Source of the DNA: Streptacidiphilus sp. P02-A3a
Lineage (GTDB): Bacteria > Actinomycetota > Actinomycetes > Streptomycetales > Streptomycetaceae
Reading direction: 5' to 3'
DNA: 64,000 nucleotides
Assembly (NCBI RefSeq): GCF_014084105.1
Contig: NZ_CP048289.1
Span: 3,295,922 to 3,359,921 of the forward strand
Below are positions 42,202 through 50,261 of this stretch, one piece after another (the stretch's first letter is position 1; each line of letters opens with the position of its first letter). The position numbers and the translations under genes are program-made. The notes under the pieces were generated by a model. The model was not told the DNA's origin. It saw nothing but the letters and a program-made list of their open reading frames with translations, and made no database searches.

Positions 42202-42987
42202 GTGATGGGCGAGGAGAATCTCGATACCCGGTTGCTCGCTGAGTTGACCGAGCAGTCGCAGGACCTGAACAGCGACGCGGTGCGGATCACGCGTGACGCG
42301 CTGTCGGAGTTCGGGCAGGAGCGGGAGCCCGCGCGGCGTTGGTGGCAGCGTGGGGGAGCGGTGGCGGCGGTCGCGGGTGGTGCGGCGTTGTGGGGGGTCT
42401 CGCGGGCGGCGGCCGCGTCGGGCGGCGATGTGATGGCGTTGCAGACGGCGGCGTCGATCGAGAACCTGGCGGTGAGTGTGTACACCACCGCTGCGGGTCT
42501 GCCGTTCATCAAGGACGGCAACAAGACGGTGGCGGCGTTCATCGCCAAGACCACCAGCCAGCACCAGGCCCACGCGCAGGCGTTCAACGCCGCGGTCACG
42601 CAGGCGGGGGGCAAGGCGCAGACCGGGCCCGACCCGAAGTACGCGGCGGTGGTCAAGCAGATGCTGCCCTCGATCAAGGGCCCGGGGGACGTGGTCAGTT
42701 TGGCGATCACCCTGGAGGACGTGGCGGCGCAGACGTACACCAGCTACACCTCGAAGGTCTCCGACGCCGCGTTGCGCAAGCTGTTCGCGTCGGTGGCGCC
42801 GGTGGAGGCGCAGCACCGTGCCACGTTGCTGGCGGTGCAGGCGCTGCTGGCCGGTGGTGACGCGTCGTTGATCGCGATCCCGACGGACCTGGCGAAGCTG
42901 CCGGCCGCGGCGGGCAGCGTCGGGTTCCCCGACGCCTTCTATTCCACGAAGAACGCTTCTCCGATCAGTGAAGGGGCTGTGCAGTGA
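42202..42987 (+). CDS. ferritin-like domain protein with internal Tat-type signal
   Basis: 261 residues. An N-terminal region of ~44 residues (LLAELTEQSQDLNSDAVRITRDALSEF) precedes a twin-arginine-type segment, ARRWWQRGGAVAAVAGGAALWGV, at about 44-66. The rest is a four-helix ferritin-like domain with Glu/His spacing compatible with a diiron site (ASIENLAVSVYTTA, SQHQAHAQAFN, ITLEDVAAQTY, PVEAQHRATLLAVQALL). The start is GTG 42202 or ATG 42205; GGAG lies 7-10 bases upstream. The stop overlaps the next gene as GTGA. It probably sits at the outer membrane face, held by the uncleaved helix, and may handle metal or oxidants; this is inference. Confidence 0.82.
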   Translation: MMGEENLDTRLLAELTEQSQDLNSDAVRITRDALSEFGQEREPARRWWQRGGAVAAVAGGAALWGVSRAAAASGGDVMALQTAASIENLAVSVYTTAAGLPFIKDGNKTVAAFIAKTTSQHQAHAQAFNAAVTQAGGKAQTGPDPKYAAVVKQMLPSIKGPGDVVSLAITLEDVAAQTYTSYTSKVSDAALRKLFASVAPVEAQHRATLLAVQALLAGGDASLIAIPTDLAKLPAAAGSVGFPDAFYSTKNASPISEGAVQ

Positions 42988-43826
42988 GTGCAGGCAACGG
43001 TGGCTGGGAGCTGCCGATCTCCGAGGGCGAGCTGTCGCGGTTGACCCGGGAGCTGGACGAGGCGCACCAGGAGTACCTGCCGCGGATGCACGCCGCCGCG
43101 GCCGACCTGACCGAGGAGTTGCGCGACACCCGGCCCGGTCCGGTCGAGGGGCAGTGGTCGCGGGCGGGTTCGCGGCGCGGGTTCCTGCTCGGCGCGGGCG
43201 GCGTGGCGGCGGCCCTGGCGTTGGCCGCCTGCTCCAGCGGTTCGACCAAGTCGTCGGCCGGTGGCGCCAGCGGTACCCCGATGGCCTCCGGCACCCCGGC
43301 GCCCTCGGCCACGACGAGCCTGTACACCGGGGACCTGCGGGTGGTGGCGTTGGCCACGGCGCTGGAGAACCAGGCGGTGGGTGCCTACGCCGCGGCGCTG
43401 GCGGCGGCCAAGGCGGGCAAGCTGGGGACGGTCCCGGCGGCGGTGGGGACCTTCGCGACCACCGCGATGGCCCAGCACGCCGACCACGCCAAGGCCTGGA
43501 ACGCGGTGCTCACGGGCGCGGGCAAGCCCGCGATCACCGGGGTCCCGCTGTCCAACCAGCCCGCGACCCTCACCGCGCTGGGCGGTGCCACCAGCGCCGG
43601 CGCCGTCGCCCAGCTCGCCCTGGACCTGGAGAACCAGGCCGCGCAGACCTACCTCTTCGCGACCTACAACGTCTCCAGCGCGGGCGGGATCGCCACCGCC
43701 GCCAGCATCGCGCCGGTGGAGGCCATGCACGCCGCCATCCTCAACTTCGTCCTGGGCCAGTACCCCGTCCCCGACGACTTCCTCCCGACCGACAAGGCCG
43801 CCAGCCCCGCGCTGCTGACCGTCTGA
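42984..43826 (+). CDS. ferritin-like domain lipoprotein with internal Tat signal
   Basis: 280 residues, GTG start overlapping the previous stop. About 60 cytoplasmic residues (ELSRLTRELDEAHQEYLPRMHAAAADLTEELRD) come before a clear Tat lipoprotein signal: SRRGFLLGAGGVAAALALAAC with RR at 64-65 and a lipobox Cys at 83. A Ser/Gly/Thr linker follows, then a ferritin-like four-helix domain (VVALATALENQAVGAYAAAL, AQHADHAKAWNAVL, LALDLENQAAQTYLFATYN, PVEAMHAAILNFVLGQ). It is a paralogue of the upstream gene and probably its partner. The long region before the RR motif is unusual. Confidence 0.85.
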   Translation: MSAGNGGWELPISEGELSRLTRELDEAHQEYLPRMHAAAADLTEELRDTRPGPVEGQWSRAGSRRGFLLGAGGVAAALALAACSSGSTKSSAGGASGTPMASGTPAPSATTSLYTGDLRVVALATALENQAVGAYAAALAAAKAGKLGTVPAAVGTFATTAMAQHADHAKAWNAVLTGAGKPAITGVPLSNQPATLTALGGATSAGAVAQLALDLENQAAQTYLFATYNVSSAGGIATAASIAPVEAMHAAILNFVLGQYPVPDDFLPTDKAASPALLTV

Positions 43827-43885
43827 CGGTCCCACACCCGACCGCTGTCCGCCGAGGGTCGGAAGTACAGGGCGGACGGCGGTTG

Positions 43886-43926
43886 CCGGGCGCGCCACCA
43901 CACCTGACCAGTGGTGGTGCGCCCGG
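43886..43926 (+). terminator. strong hairpin between ferritin-like and cupredoxin genes
   Basis: CGGGCGCGCCACCAC (ending 43901) pairs with GTGGTGGTGCGCCCG (from 43911) across a 9-base loop, with one mismatch. It may end the ferritin-like transcript or only attenuate it, because the next gene is 67 bases further on the same strand. No separate promoter for that gene was found. Confidence 0.65.
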
Positions 43927-43992
43927 TCCCCGGCGTGGCCGGTCGGGCCTGCCCTCCACCAGGACCGCTCCCTCCCAGATGAGGACTTCGCC

Positions 43993-44373
43993 ATGCCCAC
44001 TCGTGCTCTTCGCTGCGCCGCGACCGTCGGCGTGCTCGTGCTCACCCTGGCCGGTTGCTCCGGCAGCGGTTCCGCGGCCAAGGCCGCGGCGCCCTCCAGC
44101 GGGATGTCGTCGGGCGTCACCGGTTCGCAGATCGTGATCAGCAACTTCGCCTTCAGCCCGATGGACCTGACGGTGTCCCCGGGCCAGAAAGTGACCGTGG
44201 TCAACCACGACTCCACCGCCCACACCGTCACCGCGAGCGCGGGCAACGCCTTCGACACCGGCGACATCGCCCCGGGCAGGTCCGGGACGTTCACCGCCCC
44301 CACCAAGCCGGGGAGCTACCACTACCTCTGCAGCATCCACCAGTTCATGCAGGGCACCGTGACCGTTCGCTGA
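43993..44373 (+). CDS. cupredoxin (plastocyanin-like) lipoprotein
   Basis: 126 residues. The lipoprotein signal ends LTLAGC (Cys 22), followed by a Ser/Ala linker. The mature part is a single cupredoxin domain: ISNFAFSPMDLTVSPGQKVTVVNHDSTAHTVTA, then GSYHYLCSIHQFMQGTVTV. The copper ligands are visible as His77, Cys113, His116 and Met119, the type 1 blue-copper arrangement. It should bind copper and shuttle electrons at the outer membrane face. It lies between the ferritin-like pair and a small membrane protein. Confidence 0.9.
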   Translation: MPTRALRCAATVGVLVLTLAGCSGSGSAAKAAAPSSGMSSGVTGSQIVISNFAFSPMDLTVSPGQKVTVVNHDSTAHTVTASAGNAFDTGDIAPGRSGTFTAPTKPGSYHYLCSIHQFMQGTVTVR

Positions 44374-44382
44374 GGAGAGCCG

Positions 44383-44793
44383 ATGACTGCTGTCCGCACG
44401 ATCCTGCGTGTCGGCGCCGCGGCCGGCCTGTGGATCGACGCCGGTGTGCACGCCCAGCTCGCGGGGCGGTACGACGCGGTGTCGGCCGCCGTCAGCGAGG
44501 GGACGCTGTTCCGGGTCGAGTCCGGGGCCGCGGCCCTGGCCGTGGTGCTGGTCCTGGCGTGGCGCAGACCCCTGGGAGACCTCTTCGCCGCGCTGACGGC
44601 CGGAGCCGGGCTGGCGGCGATCCTGGTCTACCGCTATGTCGATGTCGGCACGCTGGGTCCGTTGCCCGACATGTACGAGCCCGTCTGGTTCACTGACAAG
44701 GTGTGGGCACTCGCGGGTCAGGCGCTCGCCCTCGGGGCGCTCGTCGCCCTGCTGTCCCTGCGTGGCGCCGCGCACCGGCCGGTCCCGGCGTGA
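44383..44793 (+). CDS. small four-helix membrane protein
   Basis: 136 residues with about four hydrophobic helices (ILRVGAAAGLWIDAGVHAQL, GAAALAVVLVLAW, LFAALTAGAGLAAILVY, VWALAGQALALGALVALLSL). A DAGVH motif in helix 1 and a conserved-looking YEPVWFTDKVWALAGQA segment resemble small DoxX-like actinobacterial membrane proteins, but I do not recognise a characterised family. The start ATG follows GAGGAGAGCC. It lies 9 bases after the cupredoxin gene, so the two are co-transcribed; an electron-transfer or membrane-anchor role beside the cupredoxin is speculative. Confidence 0.75.
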   Translation: MTAVRTILRVGAAAGLWIDAGVHAQLAGRYDAVSAAVSEGTLFRVESGAAALAVVLVLAWRRPLGDLFAALTAGAGLAAILVYRYVDVGTLGPLPDMYEPVWFTDKVWALAGQALALGALVALLSLRGAAHRPVPA

Positions 44794-44864
44794 GGACCGC
44801 CACGACGACTACCGGTCTGCCACGCCGTACCCCTCGCCCCCGGCTGAAGTTGGAGAGTTGAACC

Positions 44865-45245
44865 GTGTTCTTCGACATCGGCCCGCTGAAGCTGGTCGCC
44901 CTGGCGGTCATCGCCGTGGTCGTCTTCGGCCCCGACAAGCTGCCCAAGCTGATCGCGGACGCGATGCGGCTGCTCCGGACGATCCGGCAGTTCTCGGACA
45001 GCGCCAAGCAGGACATCCGCGAGGAGCTCGGTCCGGACTTCGAGGGTTTCGAGTTCGAGGATCTCAATCCGAGGACCTTCGTCCGCAAGCAGCTCGCCGT
45101 CCAGGGTGAGGCCCTCGGGCTGAACGAGGTCCGCGATCTCAGAAGAGACGACATCACGACCGGTGCCACCGCGCTCTCGGCGAGGTCGGCACCGGAGGCG
45201 GCAGCCGACGGGCGGCCGGATGCGGCGGGTGCGGCGGAAGCGTGA
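44865..45245 (+). CDS. tatB: TatB-family twin-arginine translocase subunit
   Basis: 126 residues. FFDIGPLKLVALAVIAVVVFGPDKLPKLIADAMRLLRTIRQFSDSAKQDIREELG is the standard TatB arrangement: one helix with the E/D-lacking FGPDKLP hinge, then an amphipathic helix. EGFEFEDLNPRTFVRKQL matches the actinobacterial TatB middle region. The tail is Ala-rich. TatB works with TatC as the receptor for twin-arginine signals. No tatC is present in the window, so this must join a TatC encoded elsewhere. It closes the ferritin-cupredoxin group and is followed by a bidirectional terminator. Confidence 0.9.
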   Translation: MFFDIGPLKLVALAVIAVVVFGPDKLPKLIADAMRLLRTIRQFSDSAKQDIREELGPDFEGFEFEDLNPRTFVRKQLAVQGEALGLNEVRDLRRDDITTGATALSARSAPEAAADGRPDAAGAAEA

Positions 45246-45285
45246 TCCCCCGCGCCGGAGCCGGTCTCGGAGCGGCAACCGGCTC

Positions 45286-45315
45286 GGCCCCCGCCCACGG
45301 ACGTGGGCGGGGGCC
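45286..45315. terminator. perfect hairpin between convergent tatB and DUF4331 operons
   Basis: GGCCCCCGCCCACG and CGTGGGCGGGGGCC are perfect complements separated by 2 bases. It lies between two convergent transcription units and can serve both. Confidence 0.8.
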
Positions 45316-45377
45316 GTGGCACGGGATCGGCACCCCGCACCGGGCTGGGCGTCACCGCCTGATCGGGGCGGTTGCGG

Positions 45378-45755
45378 TCAGCGGACCGGCCAGGTGAGTT
45401 GGGCGACCTGCCCGCCGTTGACGGTGACCCGGGTGACCGGGCGCGAGGCCGGGTCCCAGACGGTGTAGTCGCCGGCGGCCAGCGAGGGGAAGACGGCGGC
45501 GTACCGGGTCGCGCCGGGACCGCGTCGTTCCCGCACCGCGACGTGCGTCCTGACCTCCTCCTGGTCCACCGGGCTGAGTTCGATCTCGGCTCCGTGGAGG
45601 TCGGGCGGGGTGAGGACGACCAGCGCGCCGATGTCGCCACCGATGTCGACCAGGACGCTGCCCTCCAGGCTGGGACCGTAGGTCTCGGCGTGCGGGTGGG
45701 CGTGTCCGGCGCCGGGCGGAGGCCCGACCGGCGTCGAGGCGTGCCGGGTGGTCAC
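45378..45755 (-). CDS. conserved small protein linked to DUF4331
   Basis: 125 residues, GTG 45755 overlapping the DUF4331 stop (GTGA). No signal or membrane helix. After a His-rich start (GHAHPHAETYGP) it reads LEGSVLVDIGGDIGALVVLTPPDLHGAEIELSPV, then RTHVAVRERRGPGATRYAAVFPSLAAGDYTVWDP and RVTVNGGQVAQLTWP, a beta-rich fold like a carboxypeptidase-regulatory or prealbumin-type sandwich. Similar proteins occur widely in actinobacteria. Its function is unknown; tight coupling to DUF4331 suggests they work together. Confidence 0.75.
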   Translation of the reverse strand: MTTRHASTPVGPPPGAGHAHPHAETYGPSLEGSVLVDIGGDIGALVVLTPPDLHGAEIELSPVDQEEVRTHVAVRERRGPGATRYAAVFPSLAAGDYTVWDPASRPVTRVTVNGGQVAQLTWPVR

Positions 45756-47419
45756 GGCGCGACCGGGGCGTGGTCGTCGCTGTTCGCCGCCGAGCCGGTT
45801 GCGGTGCCGGTGCCGGTGGCGGCCGTGGCGGTGGTGGACCGGGCCTGGTACTTGAGCGCGGTCGCACCGGCCAGGATGGCGGCCCCCGCCAGGGTGGCCC
45901 CGCCGATGACCTTGGCGGTGTCGGTGCCGTGTCGGCTGCCGCCGAGGCCGGTGTCCGGTCCGCCGAGCGGGGTGGCGTTCAGGTCGGGCGCGGGGGTGTT
46001 GTCGCCCGGGTTGAAGTAGCCGCCGTGGGGGGTGCCCAGGTAGGGGAAGCACGGCAGGTAGTGGACCGTGTTGTCGGCGCTGACGTCGGTGTTGCTGGAG
46101 GTCAGGCCCTGGGTGATGGCGCCCGCCGCGGCGTCCGGCGTGTAGGTCTTGTCGACCAGGGCGTAGGTGGCGCCGGCCAGTGCGCGCAGCTCGATGGTGG
46201 TGACGTCGTCGAAGACCCGGCGGCCGTTGGGGAACCCGGCGGCGTCCATGCCGATCAGGCCGAGGTTGCTGGGGCTCTGGAGGGTCGGCGGGATGGCCAT
46301 GTTCAGGCGCAGCATGTCCGCCTGGACGGTGCCGTTGCCGGTGACGTTCTGGAAGCCGGGGACGATGCCGGCCGGGATCCCGGTGAGCAGGATCGCCAGC
46401 AGGTCGGCGCGGGGCTTGCCGGACGCGTTGAGCGCGGCCAGGTTGGGGAAGACCCCGGGGTACAGGACCGGCAGGAGCTGGGACAGCTCGGGGGTGGCGA
46501 CGTCGGCGGCGAACTGCTTGTCGCCCACTGGGGCCTGGGAGTTGAAGAAGTCCTTCTTCGAGATGGGGACCAGGACCTCGTTGAACAGGGGATTGCCCAG
46601 GCGGGAGACCTGGACGAAGGGTCCGGTGTTGACGATGGTGCCGTCGTCCTCGAACATGCGCGAGCGTTGGCGGCTGGCCGTGGCGTAGACGCCGATGGTG
46701 GAGTTCGAGTCGGTGACGCTGGTGGGCGCCTTGCCGTTCGCGGTGAGGTCGCAGGCGGGTACCTGCAGGGCGATCGAGTGGATGTTCTTGGCCTTGGGGC
46801 CGTTGACGCCGGGGGCGGCGGGCATGCTGGAGCCGATGTGCAGGTTCTGGAACGGACGCAGGTCGCCGAGGTCGAAGATGGCGCCGATGTCGACGTAGAA
46901 GCCTTCGGCGCGTTGGCCGGTGAACAGCTTGCAGCCGCCGGGCAGGGTGTGGATGGCCTGGTCGGCCAGGGCCGCGTAGTTCGGGGTGGACAGCGGCCCG
47001 ATGTTGCACGGCGGGCAGGGCAGGTTGCTGCCCAGGACCTGGCTGCTGCCGTCCTTGCCGCCGCCGTTGCTGACCTTGGTGACGGTGGCGTACTGGCGGC
47101 GGTTCCAGTTCTTGCTGTCGATCGACTCGATGGTGCCGACGTTGTACAGGAACGTGTTGGGGATGGTGTTCACGGTGTTGAACCGGAACTGGTAGCTGAT
47201 GTCCGGCAGTCCGTCGCCGTTGTTGTCGATGTGGATCTCGTAGAGCACGTCGTCGCCGAACTCGTCGAAGTTCGGTCCGCCCGCCGGGTCTTCGAAGGGG
47301 CTGAAGTTGGCGATCAGGGTGACGGTGTCGGGCCTGTCGGGGCTGACGAAGGCGTAGACGTCGGTATTGTCGGCGACCGGGTCGTTCGAGATCGCGGGTG
47401 CTTCCTTGTGCGAGGACAC
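45752..47419 (-). CDS. DUF4331 domain-containing protein with C-terminal membrane anchor
   Basis: 555 residues. The start SSHKEAPAISNDPVADNTDVYAFVSPDRPDTVTLIANFSPFEDPAGGPNF is the DUF4331 hallmark, continuing with NDNGDGLPDISYQFRF-like beta strands to FPYLGTPHGGYFNPG. There is no N-terminal export signal. A single hydrophobic helix (KVIGGATLAGAAILAGATALKY) lies near residue 515, followed by a Thr/Ala tail. PCPPC near residue 138 could bind metal or form a disulphide. DUF4331 proteins are often placed in sigma-factor-controlled loci; their biochemical role is not established. The gene follows the small Tat protein after 30 bases. Confidence 0.9.
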   Translation of the reverse strand: MSSHKEAPAISNDPVADNTDVYAFVSPDRPDTVTLIANFSPFEDPAGGPNFDEFGDDVLYEIHIDNNGDGLPDISYQFRFNTVNTIPNTFLYNVGTIESIDSKNWNRRQYATVTKVSNGGGKDGSSQVLGSNLPCPPCNIGPLSTPNYAALADQAIHTLPGGCKLFTGQRAEGFYVDIGAIFDLGDLRPFQNLHIGSSMPAAPGVNGPKAKNIHSIALQVPACDLTANGKAPTSVTDSNSTIGVYATASRQRSRMFEDDGTIVNTGPFVQVSRLGNPLFNEVLVPISKKDFFNSQAPVGDKQFAADVATPELSQLLPVLYPGVFPNLAALNASGKPRADLLAILLTGIPAGIVPGFQNVTGNGTVQADMLRLNMAIPPTLQSPSNLGLIGMDAAGFPNGRRVFDDVTTIELRALAGATYALVDKTYTPDAAAGAITQGLTSSNTDVSADNTVHYLPCFPYLGTPHGGYFNPGDNTPAPDLNATPLGGPDTGLGGSRHGTDTAKVIGGATLAGAAILAGATALKYQARSTTATAATGTGTATGSAANSDDHAPVAP

Positions 47420-47449
47420 GCGTGTCTTCCTCTTCGCTGGCTGGGACGG

Positions 47450-47749
47450 TCAGGACTTGGCTGGAACGGCCGCGATGCGACCGAGCTGGGCGGCGAGCTG
47501 GGGATCGCGATGCAGGACCTCGCGCTCGCCGACCATGACGGCGATCTCACCGGTGTTGGCGTTCTTGACGTAGGCCATCAGCGGGCCGTGGTGCATGGCC
47601 CCCTGCTGCACGGCCCCCTGGGTGGCGGCCGTCCGGGTTCGGGCGGAGGCCTCCTGGCCCAGCGCCGCGGGTACCAGGACCGTGGCGCCCAGCGCCGCGG
47701 TGCCCAGGGTGGCGTGCCGTATGAAACTGCGTCGGGAGTTCTCGGACAT
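47450..47749 (-). CDS. small Tat-exported protein
   Basis: 99 residues from ATG 47749; the frame is open further upstream, but the Tat signal SENSRRSFIRHATLGTAALGATVLVPAALG defines this start (RR at residues 6-7). The mature ~60 residues include MHHGPLMAYVKNANTGEIAVMVGEREVLHRDPQLAAQLGRIAA, a short conserved-looking domain. It lies 30 bases upstream of the DUF4331 gene on the same strand, so the two are probably one transcript and the proteins may act together at the cell surface. Family unknown to me. Confidence 0.8.
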   Translation of the reverse strand: MSENSRRSFIRHATLGTAALGATVLVPAALGQEASARTRTAATQGAVQQGAMHHGPLMAYVKNANTGEIAVMVGEREVLHRDPQLAAQLGRIAAVPAKS

Positions 47750-47926
47750 GACGGGTTCCCATCCGGATCGAGGACCGGCTGGGCTCATGCCGCGCCGGTG
47801 TCCCAGCGGCACGTCATGACTTTGGGTGACCGCTGGTGACTGAAACGTAATCACGGCGGGGTCCTGCCTGCCCGTCAGAGTCCGCCAATCGACGCGGTCG
47901 CGGTGGGCCGGGCGGGTCGGCGCGGG

Positions 47927-48205
47927 TCAGTGCGGCGCGGCCGTGGCCGTGGTCGCCGGTTCCTCGGAGCCGCCGCCGGTCGCCCGGGCCGGGTCCGCCG
48001 ACGCGGTCAGCGGGGCGGGCTCGCGGTCCGTCGCCGGTTCGGGCGCGGCGCCGTCGGTCTCGGAGCGCAGCGCGTGCGTCTCGGCCTTGAGGATGCGCAG
48101 GGACTTGCCCAGCGAGCGGGCAGCGTCCGGGAGGCGCTTGGCTCCGAAGAGCAGCAGCACCACCAGGGCGACGATCAGGATTTCCAGGGCGCGGTTTTCG
48201 AACAT
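47927..48205 (-). CDS. tatA: second TatA/E-family twin-arginine translocase subunit
   Basis: 92 residues from ATG 48205 (GAGGGA about 6 bases upstream); a longer start at 48235 is less likely. [41 protein letters not shown] is nearly the same as the first TatA copy over 40 residues. The acidic Ala/Pro-rich tail differs. Having it beside the small Tat protein and DUF4331 gene suggests it serves their export. It may have arisen from the copy at 41668 by duplication. Confidence 0.92.
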   Translation of the reverse strand: MFENRALEILIVALVVLLLFGAKRLPDAARSLGKSLRILKAETHALRSETDGAAPEPATDREPAPLTASADPARATGGGSEEPATTATAAPH

Positions 48206-48332
48206 CTGACATCCCTCGGCTGGGCTGGACGGCACGGCGAACGCACGGTGCCGTGTCCAGCCTCATCCGAACGCGCCGATGCGGCGAGCTGTCCTCAGCC
48301 GTCCGGCTGCCTCGGCGCGGCGGCGCGGGCGG

Positions 48333-48689
48333 TCAGCGGCGGGCGAGCTGTCGCTCGCCGGCGGCGCCGCGCTGGTAGGCCAGCTCGTAGTGCTGGAAGA
48401 CGGCTTCCTCGTCCTCGGCGGGCAGCACCTCGTCGGTGCCGATCGAGGGGCAGCCCTTCACCAGTGCCTTGTCGTAGGCCACCCGGACGTAGCCGGGGCC
48501 CACGACCGCGCCGTCCAGGGGGACGAACACCAGGCGGTGCCGGGTCGGTAGGCCGACCTGGACGGTGGCCATGGCCGGCTCGTCGGTGCTGGTGTCCACG
48601 TACACCGCCTCCAGCGGGCCGATCCGGTGGCCGCCGGAGTCGACGACGTCATGGGTGCGCCACTCGCGGATGTCAGCGGCCTCGATCAT
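48333..48689 (-). CDS. PRC-barrel domain protein
   Basis: 118 residues from ATG 48689 (GAAGGGAAC upstream). The PRC-barrel core is ADIREWRTHDVVDSGGHRIGPLEAVYVDTSTDEPAMATVQVGLPTRHRLVFVPLDGAVVGPGYVRVAYDKALVKG. The C-terminus (EDEEAVFQHYELAYQRG) matches the actinobacterial PRC-barrel stress proteins, which are cytoplasmic and probably protein- or RNA-binding. It lies downstream of the cyclopropane-synthase gene on the same strand, 84 bases away. Confidence 0.88.
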   Translation of the reverse strand: MIEAADIREWRTHDVVDSGGHRIGPLEAVYVDTSTDEPAMATVQVGLPTRHRLVFVPLDGAVVGPGYVRVAYDKALVKGCPSIGTDEVLPAEDEEAVFQHYELAYQRGAAGERQLARR

Positions 48690-48773
48690 CTGTGTTCCCT
48701 TCGCCGTGGTGGCCGGTGCGCCTACCCGCCTTCCCCGCCCGCCCGGGTACACACCGCGCGCCGCCGCCGAGGT

Positions 48774-50117
48774 TCAGCGGGCGGCTCTGGGGTGCGGCAG
48801 GGCCGGGCGCGGCGCCGGTGCGGCGGGACGACGGGCGAGGACCTGGTCCACGCCCATGCGGCCCTGCTCGAACGCCAGCGAGCTGCCGACCAGGTAGAGC
48901 CGCCAGAGCCGGGCGGTCGCCTCGCCGACCAGGGCGGTGAACCGCGTCCAGCGCTCCTCCAGGGTGTCGTGCCAGGCGTCGATGGTCGTCACGTAGTGCT
49001 CCCGCAGCGCCTGGACGTCGCGGATCTCCAGGCCCGCCGCCTCCAGCAGGGCGAGCGTGCCGCTCAGCGGGCGCATGTGCATGTCGGGCGCGATGAAGGA
49101 CTCGATGAAGGCACCGCCGCCGGGGGCGTTCGCGGTCCGCGACATCTGCTGGAGCAGCAGCCGTCCGCCCGGGGCCAGGGCCCGCCGCAGCAGCCGGGTG
49201 AAGTCCGGGTACTGGTCGTCGCCGACGTGCTCGCCCATCTCGATGGTGGTGACCGCGTCGAACCCGGCCGCCTCGACATCGCGCCAGTGCTGGTGCCGGA
49301 TCTCGACGTGGTCCTCCAGGCCCCGTTCGCGGACCAACTCGCGTACGAACGCGGCCTGCTCGGCCGAGAGGGTGACGCCGGTCGCGTGGACGCCGTAGTG
49401 CTCGGCGGCGTGCACCACCAGCGCGCCCCAGCCGCAGCCGACGTCCAGCAGCCGCGTCCCGGGGCGCAGTTCGAGTTTGCGGCAGATCAGGTCGAGCTTG
49501 TCGCGCTGCGCGTCGGCCAGACCGTAGCCGGGCGCGGCGTCCGTCCAGTAGCCGCAGGAGTAGGCCATGGCCGGGTCGAGCAGCAGCTGGTAGAAGTCGT
49601 TGGACAGGTCGTAGTGATGGCTGATCGCGGCGCGGTCGCGGGCCCGGCTGTGCGGGGTGCCGCGCAGCCGGGCCTGCTCCTGGACGACCGGCGGCCGGGG
49701 GCCCACCGCGCCCAGCCGGGCGGCGGTCAGCGCGGCCCGGGCCAGGGCCGCGGCGGTGGGGCGCCTGCGGGTCAACCCGCGCTCCTCGACCGTGCGGCGC
49801 ACCGCGCTCAGGGTCGCGCGCAGGTCGCCCTCGATGTCGAGGTCGCCGCTGACGTAGGCGTGGGTGAGCCCCAGTTCGTCCGGCTGCCACAGCAGTCGGC
49901 GCAGCGCCCGCCGGGAGCGCAGGACCAGGGTCGGGGCACCGGGGGTACCGGCCGTGCTGCCGTCCCAGGCCCGGAGCCGCAGCGGGGCGGGTGAGCCGGT
50001 GAGCTCCTCGATCAGCGGCATGAGCCGAGCGGCCGCACCCGTCGCCCGGGACCGGGCGGCGGGAGGTGCGGAGCCGGGTTCGGTCGGCGCCGTGGCGCGG
50101 CCTGCGGTGGTGGTCAT
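48774..50117 (-). CDS. cyclopropane-fatty-acyl-phospholipid synthase family methyltransferase
   Basis: 447 residues. The first ~150 form the N-terminal lipid-binding domain (LTHAYVSGDLDIEGDLRATL). The SAM-binding domain follows: ISHHYDLSNDFYQLLLDPAMAYSCGYW, TRLLDVGCGWGALVVHAAEHYG, VTLSAEQAAF and TTIEMGEHVGDDQYPDF. MRPLSGTLALLEAAGLEI and the RLYLVGSSLAFEQGRMGVDQVL ending are standard for the family. It adds a methylene or methyl group to unsaturated phospholipid acyl chains in the membrane. It is divergent from the sigma-factor gene; from memory, mycobacterial sigK loci also have a cyclopropane-synthase homologue next to them (ufaA1). Confidence 0.93.
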   Translation of the reverse strand: MTTTAGRATAPTEPGSAPPAARSRATGAAARLMPLIEELTGSPAPLRLRAWDGSTAGTPGAPTLVLRSRRALRRLLWQPDELGLTHAYVSGDLDIEGDLRATLSAVRRTVEERGLTRRRPTAAALARAALTAARLGAVGPRPPVVQEQARLRGTPHSRARDRAAISHHYDLSNDFYQLLLDPAMAYSCGYWTDAAPGYGLADAQRDKLDLICRKLELRPGTRLLDVGCGWGALVVHAAEHYGVHATGVTLSAEQAAFVRELVRERGLEDHVEIRHQHWRDVEAAGFDAVTTIEMGEHVGDDQYPDFTRLLRRALAPGGRLLLQQMSRTANAPGGGAFIESFIAPDMHMRPLSGTLALLEAAGLEIRDVQALREHYVTTIDAWHDTLEERWTRFTALVGEATARLWRLYLVGSSLAFEQGRMGVDQVLARRPAAPAPRPALPHPRAAR

Positions 50118-50203
50118 GCGTACCCCTCAAGGGTGTGAGCAGGATCGGCGGACACGGCAGCAGGGCTCACGGGGCCTGCTGCCCCCGGTGGCCACTCGGT
50201 GGT

Positions 50204-50231
50204 GATTCGGCGCCGCCACGCGCCCGGATGG
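50204..50231 (-). promoter_or_regulatory. SigK-type ECF promoter of the cyclopropane-synthase gene
   Basis: Minus strand: CCATCC (50231-50226), 16 bases, CGAATC (50209-50204). This agrees with the SigK consensus I recall from mycobacteria (CCATCC then CGAAT). It lies about 85 bases before the start codon and faces the matching motif at 50262. Confidence 0.7.
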
Positions 50232-50261
50232 GTGCGGCCGGGCAGAAACCCGGTCGCCGAC

